A stretch of DNA of 64,000 nucleotides from JALZAI01 sp038207565. GTDB lineage: Bacteria; Actinomycetota; Actinomycetes; Mycobacteriales; Jatrophihabitantaceae. This document shows, one piece after another, positions 49,884 through 58,642 of this stretch. A model generated the notes under the pieces. That model had not been told where the DNA came from, made no database searches, and worked only from the letters and a program-made list of their open reading frames with translations. Numbering within the stretch: the stretch's first letter is position 1; each line of letters opens with the position of its first letter. Location: NCBI GenBank assembly GCA_038207565.1, contig JBBQZQ010000003.1, positions 1-64,000 of the forward strand. The letters are read 5' to 3'. Position numbers and translations under genes: made by a program.

Positions 49884-51077
49884 ATGGCCGGATCGGTCAT
49901 CGTCAACGGTGCGCGCACGCCGATGGGACGACTGCTGGGCTCGCTCAAGGACTTCAGCGGCGCCGATCTCGGTGGTGTCGCGATCAAAGCGGCGCTCGAG
50001 CGTTCGGGTGTCGCTCCCGCTCAGGTGCAGTACGTGATCATGGGACAGGTGCTGCAGGCTGGCGTGGGTCAGATCCCCGCCCGCCAGGCCGCGTATCAGG
50101 CAGGCATCCCGTTGTCCGTACCTGCCCTCACGATCAACAAGGTGTGCCTGTCCGGACTGGACGCGATCGCGATGGCCGACCAGTTGATCCGCGCCGGCGA
50201 GTTCGACGTGATCGTGGCCGGCGGGCAGGAGTCGATGACGAACGCGCCACACCTGCTGCCGAAGTCACGATCGGGCCACAAGTACGGTGCGATCGAGATG
50301 CTGGACTCGATGGCCTTCGACGGCCTCACCGATATCCTGGACAACGTCCCGATGGGTGAGTCCACCGACAAGGTAAATGTCAAGCTCGGTCTGGGACGTG
50401 AGGAACAGGACGAGTTCGCTGCCCGTTCCCACCAGCGCGCCGCGCTGGCGCAGAAGAACGGCGTGTTCGACGACGAGATCGCCTCAGTGTTCATCCCGCA
50501 GCGCAAGGGTGACCCCGTCGAGTTCCGTGAGGACGAGGGCATCCGCGCCGACACCACCGTCGAGACCTTGGCGCGTCTGCGGCCCGCGTTCGGCAAGGAC
50601 GGCACGATCACGGCCGGGACCGCGTCCCAGATCTCCGACGGTGCGGCCGCTGTCGTGGTGATGAGCAAGGCTAAAGCCGAGGAGCTCGGCCTGAGCTGGC
50701 TTGCTGAGATCGGTGCTCACGGAAATGTCGCCGGCCCCGACGACACCTCGCTGCAGTCGCAACCGTCCAACGCCATCAAGCACGCGCTGGGCAAGGCGGA
50801 TCTGACCGTCGCCGACCTCGATCTCATCGAGATCAACGAGGCGTTCGCCGCGGTCGGCATCCAGTCCATGAAAGAACTCGGCGTCGAGCAGGACATCGTG
50901 AACGTCAACGGCGGTGCCATAGCGCTCGGCCACCCGATCGGCATGTCCGGCGCACGCCTGGCTCTGACGCTCGCCCTGGAACTGAAGCGACGCGGCGGCG
51001 GGACCGGTGTGGCGGCGCTGTGCGGCGGTGGCGGGCAAGGCGACGCGCTCATCCTGCACGTTCCTGCTGCCGGCTGA
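49884..51077 (+). CDS. acetyl-CoA C-acetyltransferase
   Basis: A 397-residue thiolase forming acetoacetyl-CoA from two acetyl-CoA, or the reverse. The acyl-accepting Cys is C88 (INKVCLSGLDAIAMADQL). GGAIALGHPIGMSGAR holds the catalytic His, and CGGGGQGDALIL the second Cys. GAGGAGG lies 9-15 bases before the ATG. It is followed 3 bp later by the MeaB-type GTPase and diverges from the epimerase-ccr unit, giving the first step of the ethylmalonyl-CoA route. It corresponds in position to fadA4 of mycobacteria. Confidence 0.95.
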   Translation: MAGSVIVNGARTPMGRLLGSLKDFSGADLGGVAIKAALERSGVAPAQVQYVIMGQVLQAGVGQIPARQAAYQAGIPLSVPALTINKVCLSGLDAIAMADQLIRAGEFDVIVAGGQESMTNAPHLLPKSRSGHKYGAIEMLDSMAFDGLTDILDNVPMGESTDKVNVKLGLGREEQDEFAARSHQRAALAQKNGVFDDEIASVFIPQRKGDPVEFREDEGIRADTTVETLARLRPAFGKDGTITAGTASQISDGAAAVVVMSKAKAEELGLSWLAEIGAHGNVAGPDDTSLQSQPSNAIKHALGKADLTVADLDLIEINEAFAAVGIQSMKELGVEQDIVNVNGGAIALGHPIGMSGARLALTLALELKRRGGGTGVAALCGGGGQGDALILHVPAAG

Positions 51078-51080
51078 CCG

Positions 51081-52049
51081 GTGCTGCGCAGTCGCCGCAC
51101 CGCCGACGTCGACGAACTCGTCGCGCGCACCCGCTGCGGGGATGCGCGGGCGGTCGCCCGGTTGATCTCGCTCGTCGAGAACGATTCGCCGGTGTTGCGG
51201 GACGTCGCCGCTGCGCTGACGCCGTTCAGCGGCACCGCGCAGTTCGTCGGCCTCACCGGAGCCCCTGGTGTCGGCAAGTCGACGTCGACCGCCGTCCTCG
51301 TGGCACGCCTTCGTGCCGACGGTAAGCGGGTCGGCGTCCTGGCCGTCGACCCGTCCTCACCGTTCTCCGGCGGTGCCCTGCTCGGTGACCGCGTGCGAAT
51401 GCAGGAACACGCTACCGACGACGGTGTCTTCATTCGCTCGATGGCCTCTCGCGGACAGCTGGGCGGACTCTCGGCGGCGGTGCCGCAGGCGCTGCGAGTG
51501 CTGGACGTAGCGGGCTGCGATGTGGTGCTCGTCGAGACCGTCGGCGTCGGTCAGGCCGAGGTCGAGGTCGCGTCCCTCGCCGACACGACGCTGCTCGTCC
51601 TGGCACCCGGTATGGGGGACGGGATCCAGGCGGCGAAGGCCGGGATCATCGAGGTGGCAGACATCTTCGTCGTGAACAAGGCCGATCGCGACGGTGCGGA
51701 CCAGGTCGCGCGCGACCTGCGTTACATGCAATCGCTCGGTGGTCGACACAGCGACGCGGGGGCGTGGCGTCCGCCGATCGTCAAGACCGTTGCCGCGCGA
51801 GGCGAGGGCATCGACGACCTCGTCGCTGCGATCGACAAGCACCGTTCGTGGATGCAGGAGCACGGCGTGCTCGAAGAGCGCCGGCGGGCACGCGCGGCCA
51901 CCGAGATCGAGGCCATTGCGCTCGGGGAGGTAAAGCAGCGCTTCGCCGACGTGCACGGGTCGGCCGCCCTCGACGCCGCTGCGGCACGAGTCGTCGAGGG
52001 CGAGACCGACCCGTATGCGGCCGCCGCGGAACTCATCGCCTCGCTCTGA
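51081..52049 (+). CDS. meaB: MeaB/ArgK-type GTPase, acyl-CoA mutase chaperone
   Basis: A 322-residue G3E-family GTPase that loads and protects adenosylcobalamin in acyl-CoA mutases. The P-loop is TGAPGVGKSTST (about residue 57). Further motifs are the switch DPSSPFSGGALLGDRVRM, VETVGVGQAE and NKADRDGA. It starts at a GTG 3 bp after the thiolase. Its 3' end overlaps the convergent hydrolase gene by 17 bp. Clients encoded in this window are probably Ecm and the IcmA-like mutase. Confidence 0.94.
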   Translation: MLRSRRTADVDELVARTRCGDARAVARLISLVENDSPVLRDVAAALTPFSGTAQFVGLTGAPGVGKSTSTAVLVARLRADGKRVGVLAVDPSSPFSGGALLGDRVRMQEHATDDGVFIRSMASRGQLGGLSAAVPQALRVLDVAGCDVVLVETVGVGQAEVEVASLADTTLLVLAPGMGDGIQAAKAGIIEVADIFVVNKADRDGADQVARDLRYMQSLGGRHSDAGAWRPPIVKTVAARGEGIDDLVAAIDKHRSWMQEHGVLEERRRARAATEIEAIALGEVKQRFADVHGSAALDAAAARVVEGETDPYAAAAELIASL

Positions 52050-53253
52050 GAATGGGTGGCAGCGCGGCGAGTTCGGGTAGCTCGGCGATGAAGTCGGTCG
52101 TGTACTGCGCGGTCAGGTCGGGATGCTCGAACTGCGGCACGTGTCCGCAGTCGTCCAGCACGATGCTGCGTCCCCGCGGCAGTGCCTCCCGCACGAACCG
52201 ATCGAAGCCGGCGGGGACGAGCACGTCGCGGTCGCCCCACAGGAACAACGCGGGCGGACGCAGACCCGGCAGCCGATCCCAGAACCCGTTGCCGCCGAAC
52301 GGTTCGTCGAGGTAGATGTGGCGCATCGCGCTGAAGGTTGCCAACCTGTTGCGCCGCACGGACAGCACGCGCAGGAACTCGTCGATCGCGGAGTCGTACC
52401 AAGCGTCGGGCAATCGAGCTGGGTCGGCGAACAGGCTGCGTAATCCACGCATCGCCATCCGGCGCGGCACCCGGAACGGCATCGCCGCGAACTCGTCGCG
52501 CACCACGCGCACGAACGGAACGAACTGTCGCAGCCTGCGGAAGGCGACCGCTGGGCAGAGCAGCACCAGGCCACGGACCAGCTCAGGGTGATCCAAGCCG
52601 GTCTGTAGGGCGGTGCGCCCGCCCAGGCTGTTGCCCACCAGCACGGCGGGGCGGTCGCACGTCTCGCGGATGAACGCCGCAAGCCAGCGGCCGAGGTAGG
52701 CCGGTGCATGGCGCTCGCCGGTGGCCTGCGACCCGCCGTGGCCGGGCAGGTCAGGGGCGAATACGTGGAACTCACGCGAGAGCGCCGGGATCAGCGGCAG
52801 CATCGAAGCATTCGTGGCGCCGAGGCCGTGGACCAACACGACGGGCGGCGCATCGGTGCGTCCGGATTCGAGATAGAACGTATCGATGCCGCCTGCGGGC
52901 ACCGAGCGCGTCGCGGTGCGCGTGATGTCCTCGACGGTGCCCGGGAACAGACCGTCCAGCTGCAGCGCCAGAGCCAGGTTGCCGCGCACCGTGAGATCGC
53001 CGTCGAGGAAGGCGCGGACGCCGCTGCGCGTACCCGCGACGACCTCGTTAAGTACACGCAGTGCTGCCCGCACGGTCGTGGTCGGCTGCGGCGGTCCGCC
53101 GTGTCGCGCGACGGTACGGCCCCGGTCGATCTCGACGGTCCAGTTCGCCATTCCACCCGCCGTGAACAGGATGGAGGCGGTGGTGTCGGCCAGGAGCGGT
53201 GAGTAGAGCCCGGTCAGGCGTGCGTGCAGCAGCGGCAGCAGATCGCTGTCCAC
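52033..53253 (-). CDS. alpha/beta hydrolase with an N-terminal SCP2-like domain
   Basis: A 406-residue fusion. Residues ~10-115 look like an SCP2 sterol/lipid-carrier domain (ILFTAGGMANWTVEIDRG, then VRAALRVLNEVVAGTRSG, FLDGDLTVRGNLALALQLDGLF). Residues ~125-400 are an alpha/beta hydrolase with the oxyanion VLVHGLGATNAS, nucleophile elbow VGNSLGGRTA, acid LWGDRDVLVP and catalytic His CGHVPQFEHP. The combination suggests a hydrolase for lipid-like esters or thioesters bound by the SCP2 part. GGAGGAGG precedes the GTG start. Confidence 0.82.
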   Translation of the reverse strand: MDSDLLPLLHARLTGLYSPLLADTTASILFTAGGMANWTVEIDRGRTVARHGGPPQPTTTVRAALRVLNEVVAGTRSGVRAFLDGDLTVRGNLALALQLDGLFPGTVEDITRTATRSVPAGGIDTFYLESGRTDAPPVVLVHGLGATNASMLPLIPALSREFHVFAPDLPGHGGSQATGERHAPAYLGRWLAAFIRETCDRPAVLVGNSLGGRTALQTGLDHPELVRGLVLLCPAVAFRRLRQFVPFVRVVRDEFAAMPFRVPRRMAMRGLRSLFADPARLPDAWYDSAIDEFLRVLSVRRNRLATFSAMRHIYLDEPFGGNGFWDRLPGLRPPALFLWGDRDVLVPAGFDRFVREALPRGRSIVLDDCGHVPQFEHPDLTAQYTTDFIAELPELAALPPILRARR

Positions 53254-53303
53254 TCAGGCCTCCTCCGTGCTCGGGTGGGCGGTGCCCGCGCCCTACTGAT
53301 GCG

Positions 53304-53316
53304 TAACATCTTCCGG
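53304..53316 (+). promoter_or_regulatory. -10 box of leaderless promoter for the enoyl-CoA hydratase gene
   Basis: TAACAT at 53304-53309 followed by seven bases places a leaderless start at the GTG 53317, rather than at the upstream ATG 53299, which lies before this box. Confidence 0.45.
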
Positions 53317-53988
53317 GTGCCAGCACTCGATCGCGACGGCGACGTCTTCGTCCTCAACCTCGGGGACACCGAGAACCGCTTCCACCCGGACTGGCTCGCC
53401 GAGGTGCGGCTGCACCTGGAGAAGGTGGCCTCCGCCGACGGGCCGCGTGCCCTGGTGACGACGGCCACCGGAAAGTTCTTCAGCAATGGCCTGGATCTCG
53501 ACTGGCTCTCCCAGCACGCAGCCGAATTCCGCAATTATGTGATCGACGTCCAGGCCATGCTCGCACGACTGATCTCGATCCCGGTGCCGAGCGTGGCCGC
53601 GATCCAGGGCCACTGTTTCGCGGGTGGGGCGATGCTCGCACTCGCCCACGATTTCCGGGTCATGCGCGCTGATCGCGGGTTCTTCTGCCTGCCCGAGGTC
53701 GACATAAACATCCCCTTCTCGCCGGGCATGTCCGCACTCATCCAGAGCCGGTTGGCGCAGCAAACGGCTCACGAGGCGATGACGACCGGACGTCGCTACG
53801 GCGGCACCGACGCACTGGATCACTCGATCGTGGACGCCGTCGCGCACGAGGACGACGTCCTGCTCTCGGCAATCGAGATGGCGCGCCCGCTAACCGGCAA
53901 GGCGGGCTCGACGCTCGCCACCATCAAAGAGCGCATGTACGCCGACGCGCTCAAGGCGCTGCGCGACATCGACACCCCGTTGGACTAG
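53317..53988 (+). CDS. enoyl-CoA hydratase/isomerase family protein
   Basis: A ~223-residue crotonase-fold protein. The CoA-binding oxyanion loop reads TGKFFSNGLDLDWL and the second oxyanion segment HCFAGGAMLALAHDFRVM. FFCLPEVDINIPFSPGM carries the Glu in the position used by delta3,delta2-enoyl-CoA isomerases, while the first hydratase Glu is absent; isomerase activity is therefore more likely than hydration. The ATG at 53299 would add six residues. Confidence 0.85.
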   Translation: MPALDRDGDVFVLNLGDTENRFHPDWLAEVRLHLEKVASADGPRALVTTATGKFFSNGLDLDWLSQHAAEFRNYVIDVQAMLARLISIPVPSVAAIQGHCFAGGAMLALAHDFRVMRADRGFFCLPEVDINIPFSPGMSALIQSRLAQQTAHEAMTTGRRYGGTDALDHSIVDAVAHEDDVLLSAIEMARPLTGKAGSTLATIKERMYADALKALRDIDTPLD

Positions 53989-54755
53989 GCGCCGGCCGCA
54001 CGGGTGTCGGCAGAGGACTCCTCGACCTCGAGCAGCGACACCTCGTGCAACTGCTCCTCGTACGCGCGGCCACCACCCCTGATCCCGAACAGCCGCTTCG
54101 AGAACAACAGGTACAGCACAGCGCCCACGTTGATCAGCAGCACTGCGATCTTCAGCCAGCTGGCCTTCTCGACCACTTCGTAGATCTCGAACGGGATGAA
54201 CAGCGTCGTCCCGACCACGGCGACGTACTCGCCCCACCGCTTGAGCGACCACAACCCGATACCTTCGGCAATCTGGAGCAGTCCGTAGAGCAGCAGGCCC
54301 ACCGCGATCAGGTTCAGGGTTGATGCCTTCGCGTGCAGGATCTTCTGCACCGATCCGATCGTGCTCGAGTCCGACACCTGGACATGAATCTGGTCGAAGA
54401 ACGGCTTCAGCGACTTGAGGTCACGGTTGAACAGGTCCTGCAGGCTGACCCGCGTGCTCTTCAGTTCGAAGACCGCCACGGCCAGCAGGATGAGGATCAG
54501 GCCGCGGAACCACCGCTCGATCGCCAGTGCCCGCAGGATGAACGCAGCGCGCAGCGCCTCGCCACGCAGCAGGACCGGCGCGTCGTCGGCGGGGCCGCTA
54601 CCGTGCGGCTCGCCCAACACGTAGCTGCCGCAGCGCAGGCATCGCCATGCGGCGCCCAGCGGAGTGCCGGCCTGTAGCTTCGCGGTGTACTCGGCCTCGT
54701 CCGGTGCATAGGTGACGTGTCCTTCGCGCGCACAGGTCCGTAGGTTCCAGTCCAT
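53985..54755 (-). CDS. DUF2127 membrane protein
   Basis: A 256-residue protein with a small N-terminal Cys/His module (CAREGH, then WRCLRCGSYVLG) that probably binds zinc. Four transmembrane helices follow (RGLILILLAVAVFEL, LNLIAVGLLLYGLLQIAEGIGLW, YVAVVGTTLFIPFEIYEVV and IAVLLINVGAVLYLLFSKRLF), characteristic of DUF2127. The function is unknown. The ATG at 54755 puts the Cys module at the N terminus; the longer open frame upstream is not conserved-looking. It converges on the enoyl-CoA hydratase gene with a 4-bp overlap. Confidence 0.8.
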   Translation of the reverse strand: MDWNLRTCAREGHVTYAPDEAEYTAKLQAGTPLGAAWRCLRCGSYVLGEPHGSGPADDAPVLLRGEALRAAFILRALAIERWFRGLILILLAVAVFELKSTRVSLQDLFNRDLKSLKPFFDQIHVQVSDSSTIGSVQKILHAKASTLNLIAVGLLLYGLLQIAEGIGLWSLKRWGEYVAVVGTTLFIPFEIYEVVEKASWLKIAVLLINVGAVLYLLFSKRLFGIRGGGRAYEEQLHEVSLLEVEESSADTRAAGA

Positions 54756-54864
54756 GACGGCGCAGCCTATGCGGAACGGCGGTTCGTGAACTGTCGATTC
54801 GCCGCCCGGCCGTTCGTCGATATAGCAACGATCCGACCGGCGGATCGCGGACGTGAGGAGTGAC

Positions 54865-55215
54865 ATGGCCAAGTACCTGGTGCTCATCTATGAGACCGAG
54901 AGCGATCCGGGTGCGCCACCCGACCCGGCGCTCGCCGAGGAGTATGCGAAGCACTGGAGCTTCGTGGAGGCGCGCAAGGAGGCGATCATGGCAGGCGAGG
55001 CGCTGCAGTCGACGTCCACCGCTACCTGCCTGCGCGGTGACGGGGTAGGCGGATTCACCGTCACCGACGGCCCCTTCGTGGAAACCAAGGAGGCACTCGG
55101 CGGCTTCTACCTGCTCGAAGCACCCGACCTGGACGCTGCGATCGGGCTCGCCAAGGAGATCCCGGCACCGCGCGGCGGCGTGGAGATCCGCCCGATCATG
55201 ACGTTCGACAACTGA
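54865..55215 (+). CDS. YCII/DGPF-domain protein
   Basis: A 116-residue ferredoxin-like-fold protein with the DGPF signature (FTVTDGPFVETKEALGGFYLLEA). GAGGAG precedes the ATG. DGPF proteins are typically encoded next to ECF42-group sigma factors, as here, where the sigma gene starts 9 bp downstream. Their biochemical role is not established; they may sense or process a small molecule. Confidence 0.9.
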   Translation: MAKYLVLIYETESDPGAPPDPALAEEYAKHWSFVEARKEAIMAGEALQSTSTATCLRGDGVGGFTVTDGPFVETKEALGGFYLLEAPDLDAAIGLAKEIPAPRGGVEIRPIMTFDN

Positions 55216-55223
55216 CCGTCAGG

Positions 55224-56453
55224 GTGGCCGACGTCGCGGCTTCAGTCGCGGACGCGCACCGGCGCGAGTGGGGTTTCGTCCTCGCCGCGACGGTGCGCGT
55301 AACGCGCGATCTGGATCTCGCGGAGGAATGCGTGCAGGACGCCTATGCACGCGCGCTCGTGAAGTGGACCACGGACGGGGTACCCGCGACGCCCGCGGCG
55401 TGGCTCACTACGACGGCCCGACGCCGTGCGCTCGACGTGCTGCGGCGCGATCAGGCATTGCGCCGGCTGCTGCCCGAGCTCGTGCTGGACGAGGCGGTCG
55501 AAGCGTATGAGCACGGCGATGCGATCCCGGATGACCGGTTACGCCTCATCTGCACCTGTTGCCACCCGGCGCTCGCCATCGAGACGCAGATCGCGCTCAC
55601 ACTGCGCCTGGTGTGCGGTCTGTCGACCGCCGACGTGGCGCGAGCTTTCCTGGTCAGCGAATCGACGATGGCGGCACGGATCACCCGTGCAAAGAAGAAG
55701 ATCGCTGCCGCGCGCATCCCCTATCGGGTCCCCGACGCGGCCGATCTGCCAGCGCGTATCGATGGCGTGCTCGCTGTCGTCCACTTGCTCTTCACGACCG
55801 GACATACCGCCCCGTCCGGGGCCGAACTGGTGCGCCGTGACCTGATCGAGCGCGCATTGCAGCTCGCCCGGATGCTGCATGCCCTGCTGCCGTCCTCGCC
55901 GGACGTGGGAGGACTGCTGGCGTTGCTGCTGTTGTCCGACGCCCGACGCCATACGCGGCTCGACCCGTCCGGGGAGCTGACGCTTCTGGCCGATCAGGAC
56001 CGCACCAGGTGGGATCGCGGCGAGATCGCCGAGGGTGTCGCGCTCGTCCGGGCGGCGCTGCGAGTCCGACCGCCGAGCAGGTACGCGCTTCAGGCGGCCA
56101 TCGCGGCGGTTCATGCGGAAGCCGCGAACTGGGCAGCTACCGACTGGGCCGAGATCGTCGCCCTCTACGGTGTGCTCGGCCACATCTGGCCGTCGCCCGT
56201 CGTGTCGCTGAACCGCGCGGTAGCAGTCGGTTTCGCCCACGGGCCGGAGGTCGGCCTCGCCGCTCTTGACGCCCTGAGCAGCGAACCGCAGCTCGCGGGA
56301 TATGCATACCTACCCGCCGCACGCGCCGAATTCCTGCGGCGATTGGGACGGCAGGCGGCCGCGCGCGCTGCGTTCACCGAGGCATTGCGCTGCACCGAGA
56401 ACGACATCGAGCGCGCGTTCCTTCTCCGGCGGATCGAGGAGCTGAGCGAGTAA
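55224..56453 (+). CDS. ECF sigma factor, ECF42 group, with C-terminal extension
   Basis: A 409-residue sigma factor. Sigma region 2 is seen at ~15-75 (AATVRVTRDLDLAEECVQDAYARALVKW in parts) and region 4 at ~120-165 (LSTADVARAFLVSESTMAARI). A ~230-residue C-terminal extension with TPR-like helices (the DUF6596 type: VLAVVHLLFTTGHTAPSG, AVAVGFAHGPEVGLAAL) replaces any anti-sigma factor. The group is always paired with DGPF proteins. The GTG start lies 9 bp after the DGPF gene. Confidence 0.9.
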   Translation: MADVAASVADAHRREWGFVLAATVRVTRDLDLAEECVQDAYARALVKWTTDGVPATPAAWLTTTARRRALDVLRRDQALRRLLPELVLDEAVEAYEHGDAIPDDRLRLICTCCHPALAIETQIALTLRLVCGLSTADVARAFLVSESTMAARITRAKKKIAAARIPYRVPDAADLPARIDGVLAVVHLLFTTGHTAPSGAELVRRDLIERALQLARMLHALLPSSPDVGGLLALLLLSDARRHTRLDPSGELTLLADQDRTRWDRGEIAEGVALVRAALRVRPPSRYALQAAIAAVHAEAANWAATDWAEIVALYGVLGHIWPSPVVSLNRAVAVGFAHGPEVGLAALDALSSEPQLAGYAYLPAARAEFLRRLGRQAAARAAFTEALRCTENDIERAFLLRRIEELSE

Positions 56454-56493
56454 AGCCCCCGTAGGCAAAGGGTCAACTCGAGATCGAGGCTGT

Positions 56494-56522
56494 TTGCTCC
56501 TGCACTGACCGTCGCCTAGCGT
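56494..56522 (+). promoter_or_regulatory. SigA-type promoter of the rpf gene
   Basis: TTGCTC at 56494-56499, a 17-base spacer, and TAGCGT at 56517-56522 would initiate near 56528. The GTG at 56521 therefore falls inside the -10 box and cannot be the start; the ATG at 56590 is left with a ~60-base leader. Confidence 0.5.
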
Positions 56523-56589
56523 GTCCCGTAATCCGTTCGTGACCTACGGTGCGCGACCCCCCAAGACCCCCCTCGAGAGGCCTCGCCGA

Positions 56590-57366
56590 ATGTATGACTC
56601 ATCGAACTCTGCGGTGTCCGCTGCCCGTTACCGGTCAAAACATCGGCGTCACCGCGCCGGCCGGGCGCTGTCGACGCGGTTCGCCGCAGTCGTCGCCGCA
56701 GCCGGCATCGTGACTGCCAGCCTGATTGCGGCTCCTGCCGCGCACGCGTCGGGCACGGTATGGGACCGCGTCGCATCCTGCGAGAGTGGCGGGCGGTGGC
56801 ACATCAACACCGGAAATGGTTACTACGGTGGCCTGCAGTTCTCCGGCTCCACGTGGAGTGGTTACCACGGTGGTTTCTATGCCTCGCGTGCCGACCTGGC
56901 AACGCGTCTGGAACAGATCGCCGTCGCCCAGCGAGTCCTTGCCGCCCAGGGACCGGGCGCGTGGCCGGTGTGCAGCATCCGCGCGGGCCTGACACGCAGC
57001 AACGGCGGCGCCACCTCGGCCCCGCTGCGGCAGCTGTTCACCGACGTGGCTGCGCACAACCCCTTGCACGCATTGCATTTGATCGGCCACGCACACTCGG
57101 CGACCGTCTACGGGTGGACGTTCGACCCTGACCAGCGCGCGATGACGAAGACCTACACCGCCCGCCACGACGGGTACTGGTTCGCGCGGTGGCGCACCCG
57201 GCACCCGTCGCCGGACGTCAACCTCACGTATCACCTGTCGAATACGCACCGTTACAGCTTCACGCTTCCGCTGCGGGCCGGTCGGCACGAGGTCTGCCTG
57301 ACGTACTGGAACAAGGGCGTCGGGAACGTCAGCCCGCGGGTCTGCAAGTCCGTGGTGGTTGGGTAA
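56590..57366 (+). CDS. resuscitation-promoting factor (Rpf)-type secreted lysozyme-like protein
   Basis: A 258-residue exported protein: a basic N terminus and signal helix (RFAAVVAAAGIVTASLIAAPAAHA) followed directly by an Rpf transglycosylase domain (~55-135). E65 in VASCESGGRW is the catalytic Glu. YYGGLQFSGSTWSGYHGG, ASRADLATRLEQIAVAQRVLAAQG and WPVC complete the fold. The C-terminal ~115 residues form an unidentified domain rich in Tyr, His and Arg with one Cys pair; I do not recognise it. It remodels peptidoglycan and promotes growth resumption in related bacteria. Confidence 0.9.
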   Translation: MYDSSNSAVSAARYRSKHRRHRAGRALSTRFAAVVAAAGIVTASLIAAPAAHASGTVWDRVASCESGGRWHINTGNGYYGGLQFSGSTWSGYHGGFYASRADLATRLEQIAVAQRVLAAQGPGAWPVCSIRAGLTRSNGGATSAPLRQLFTDVAAHNPLHALHLIGHAHSATVYGWTFDPDQRAMTKTYTARHDGYWFARWRTRHPSPDVNLTYHLSNTHRYSFTLPLRAGRHEVCLTYWNKGVGNVSPRVCKSVVVG

Positions 57367-57376
57367 CGTCCACTGC
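57364..57376 (+). promoter_or_regulatory. -10 box of leaderless promoter for the acyl-CoA dehydrogenase gene
   Basis: TAACGT at 57364-57369, overlapping the stop codon of the rpf gene, is seven bases before the ATG at 57377. Confidence 0.45.
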
Positions 57377-58549
57377 ATGAGTGACGCGCTCGAACGGATG
57401 GATCTGCTCGATCTCGACGAAGAACTCGGTGACGAGGATCGCCTGCTGCGCGACACGGTGCGCAGGTTCGCCGTCGACCGGCTTCGCCCGCACATCCGGG
57501 GGTGGTTCGAGGACGGCGCGCTGCCCGTACGTGATCTGGCGTTGGAGTTCGGCAAGCTCGGTGTGCTCGGCATGCACCTCAAGGGCTACGGATGCCAAGG
57601 AGCACAACCGTCGCAATACGGCCGAGTTTGCGCCGAGATCGAGGCCGTCGACTCGGGGCTGCGCTCGCTCGTCAGCGTGCAGGGATCGTTGGCGATGTAC
57701 GCGATCCACGCCTACGGCAGCGAGGAGCAGAAGGAGCGCTGGCTGCCCCGCATGGCGGCCGGGGAGGCGATCGGCTGCTTCGGTCTCACCGAGTCCGACT
57801 CCGGCTCGGACCCCGGCTCGATGCGTACCCGCGCGCGACGCGACGGCGAGGACTGGGTCCTGTCCGGCAGCAAGATGTGGATCACCAATGGGTCAATCTC
57901 CGACGTCGCGGTGGTGTGGGCGCGGACCGAGGACGGTATCCGCGGGTTCCTCGTCGAGAAGGGGATGGCGGGTTACACGGCGCAGGACGTGCACCACAAG
58001 ATCTCCTTGCGCGCTTCGATCACCAGCGAGCTGGCTTTCGATGACGTGCGGCTGCCCGCCTCGGCAGAACTGCCTGGCGCCATTGGATTGCGCGGACCGC
58101 TCGGGTGCCTGACCGAAGCCCGCTTCGGCATCGTCTGGGGCGTCACCGGTGCCGCACGTGACGCCCTGGCTGCGACGCTGGACTACGCCGGCAGCCGCAC
58201 GCAATTCGACAAGCCCATCGCCGGGTTCCAGTTGACCCAGCGCAAGTTCGCCGAGATGGCCGTCAAACTCCAGCAGGCGCAGCTGACCGCCCTTCGGCTC
58301 GGCGAACTCAAGGACGCCGGACGGATCAAGGCGCACCAGATCAGCTTCGGCAAGTTCGCGAACGTGTCAGCCGCGCTGGAGATCTGCCGCGAGGCGCGCT
58401 CCATCCTCGGCGGCAGCGGCATCACCACCGAATACCCGGTGCTACGCCACGCGGTGAACCTGGAAACCGTCTACACCTACGAGGGCACGCACGAGGTGCA
58501 CACCCTTGTGCTCGGATCGCGACTGACCGGGCTCGACGCCTTCCGGTGA
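57377..58549 (+). CDS. gcdH: glutaryl-CoA dehydrogenase-like acyl-CoA dehydrogenase
   Basis: A 390-residue FAD enzyme. GCFGLTESDSGSDPGSMRT and WITNGSISDVAVVWAR form the FAD/substrate site. The GcdH-type wording MHLKGYGCQGAQPSQYGR and DSGLRSLVSVQGSLAMYAI is clear. The catalytic base is the Glu in YTYEGTHEVHTLVLG near the C terminus. It should oxidise and decarboxylate glutaryl-CoA to crotonyl-CoA, the substrate of Ccr. Methylsuccinyl-CoA dehydrogenase, the other candidate in this context, is usually longer at ~550 residues. Confidence 0.9.
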   Translation: MSDALERMDLLDLDEELGDEDRLLRDTVRRFAVDRLRPHIRGWFEDGALPVRDLALEFGKLGVLGMHLKGYGCQGAQPSQYGRVCAEIEAVDSGLRSLVSVQGSLAMYAIHAYGSEEQKERWLPRMAAGEAIGCFGLTESDSGSDPGSMRTRARRDGEDWVLSGSKMWITNGSISDVAVVWARTEDGIRGFLVEKGMAGYTAQDVHHKISLRASITSELAFDDVRLPASAELPGAIGLRGPLGCLTEARFGIVWGVTGAARDALAATLDYAGSRTQFDKPIAGFQLTQRKFAEMAVKLQQAQLTALRLGELKDAGRIKAHQISFGKFANVSAALEICREARSILGGSGITTEYPVLRHAVNLETVYTYEGTHEVHTLVLGSRLTGLDAFR

Positions 58550-58630
58550 CACCACCGGCGAAGTAGCGCGCTACCGAACCAGATGTCCTCATGATCGACG
58601 GTGCGCGTAGGTATGTCTGGCACGTCTGAC

Positions 58631-58642
58631 TACCCTGCCACC
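58631..58642 (+). promoter_or_regulatory. -10 box of leaderless promoter for the MarR gene
   Basis: TACCCT at 58631-58636 is six bases before the ATG at 58643, supporting this start over one 42 bases upstream. Confidence 0.5.

Noticed and set aside
56454..56589. c-di-AMP riboswitch upstream of the rpf gene
   Set aside because: Such riboswitches precede some actinobacterial rpf genes, but the leader after the predicted start is only ~60 bases and I cannot find the conserved core.
57377..58549. Methylsuccinyl-CoA dehydrogenase of the ethylmalonyl-CoA pathway
   Set aside because: Tempting from context, but length and wording fit glutaryl-CoA dehydrogenase; the pathway enzyme is considerably longer.
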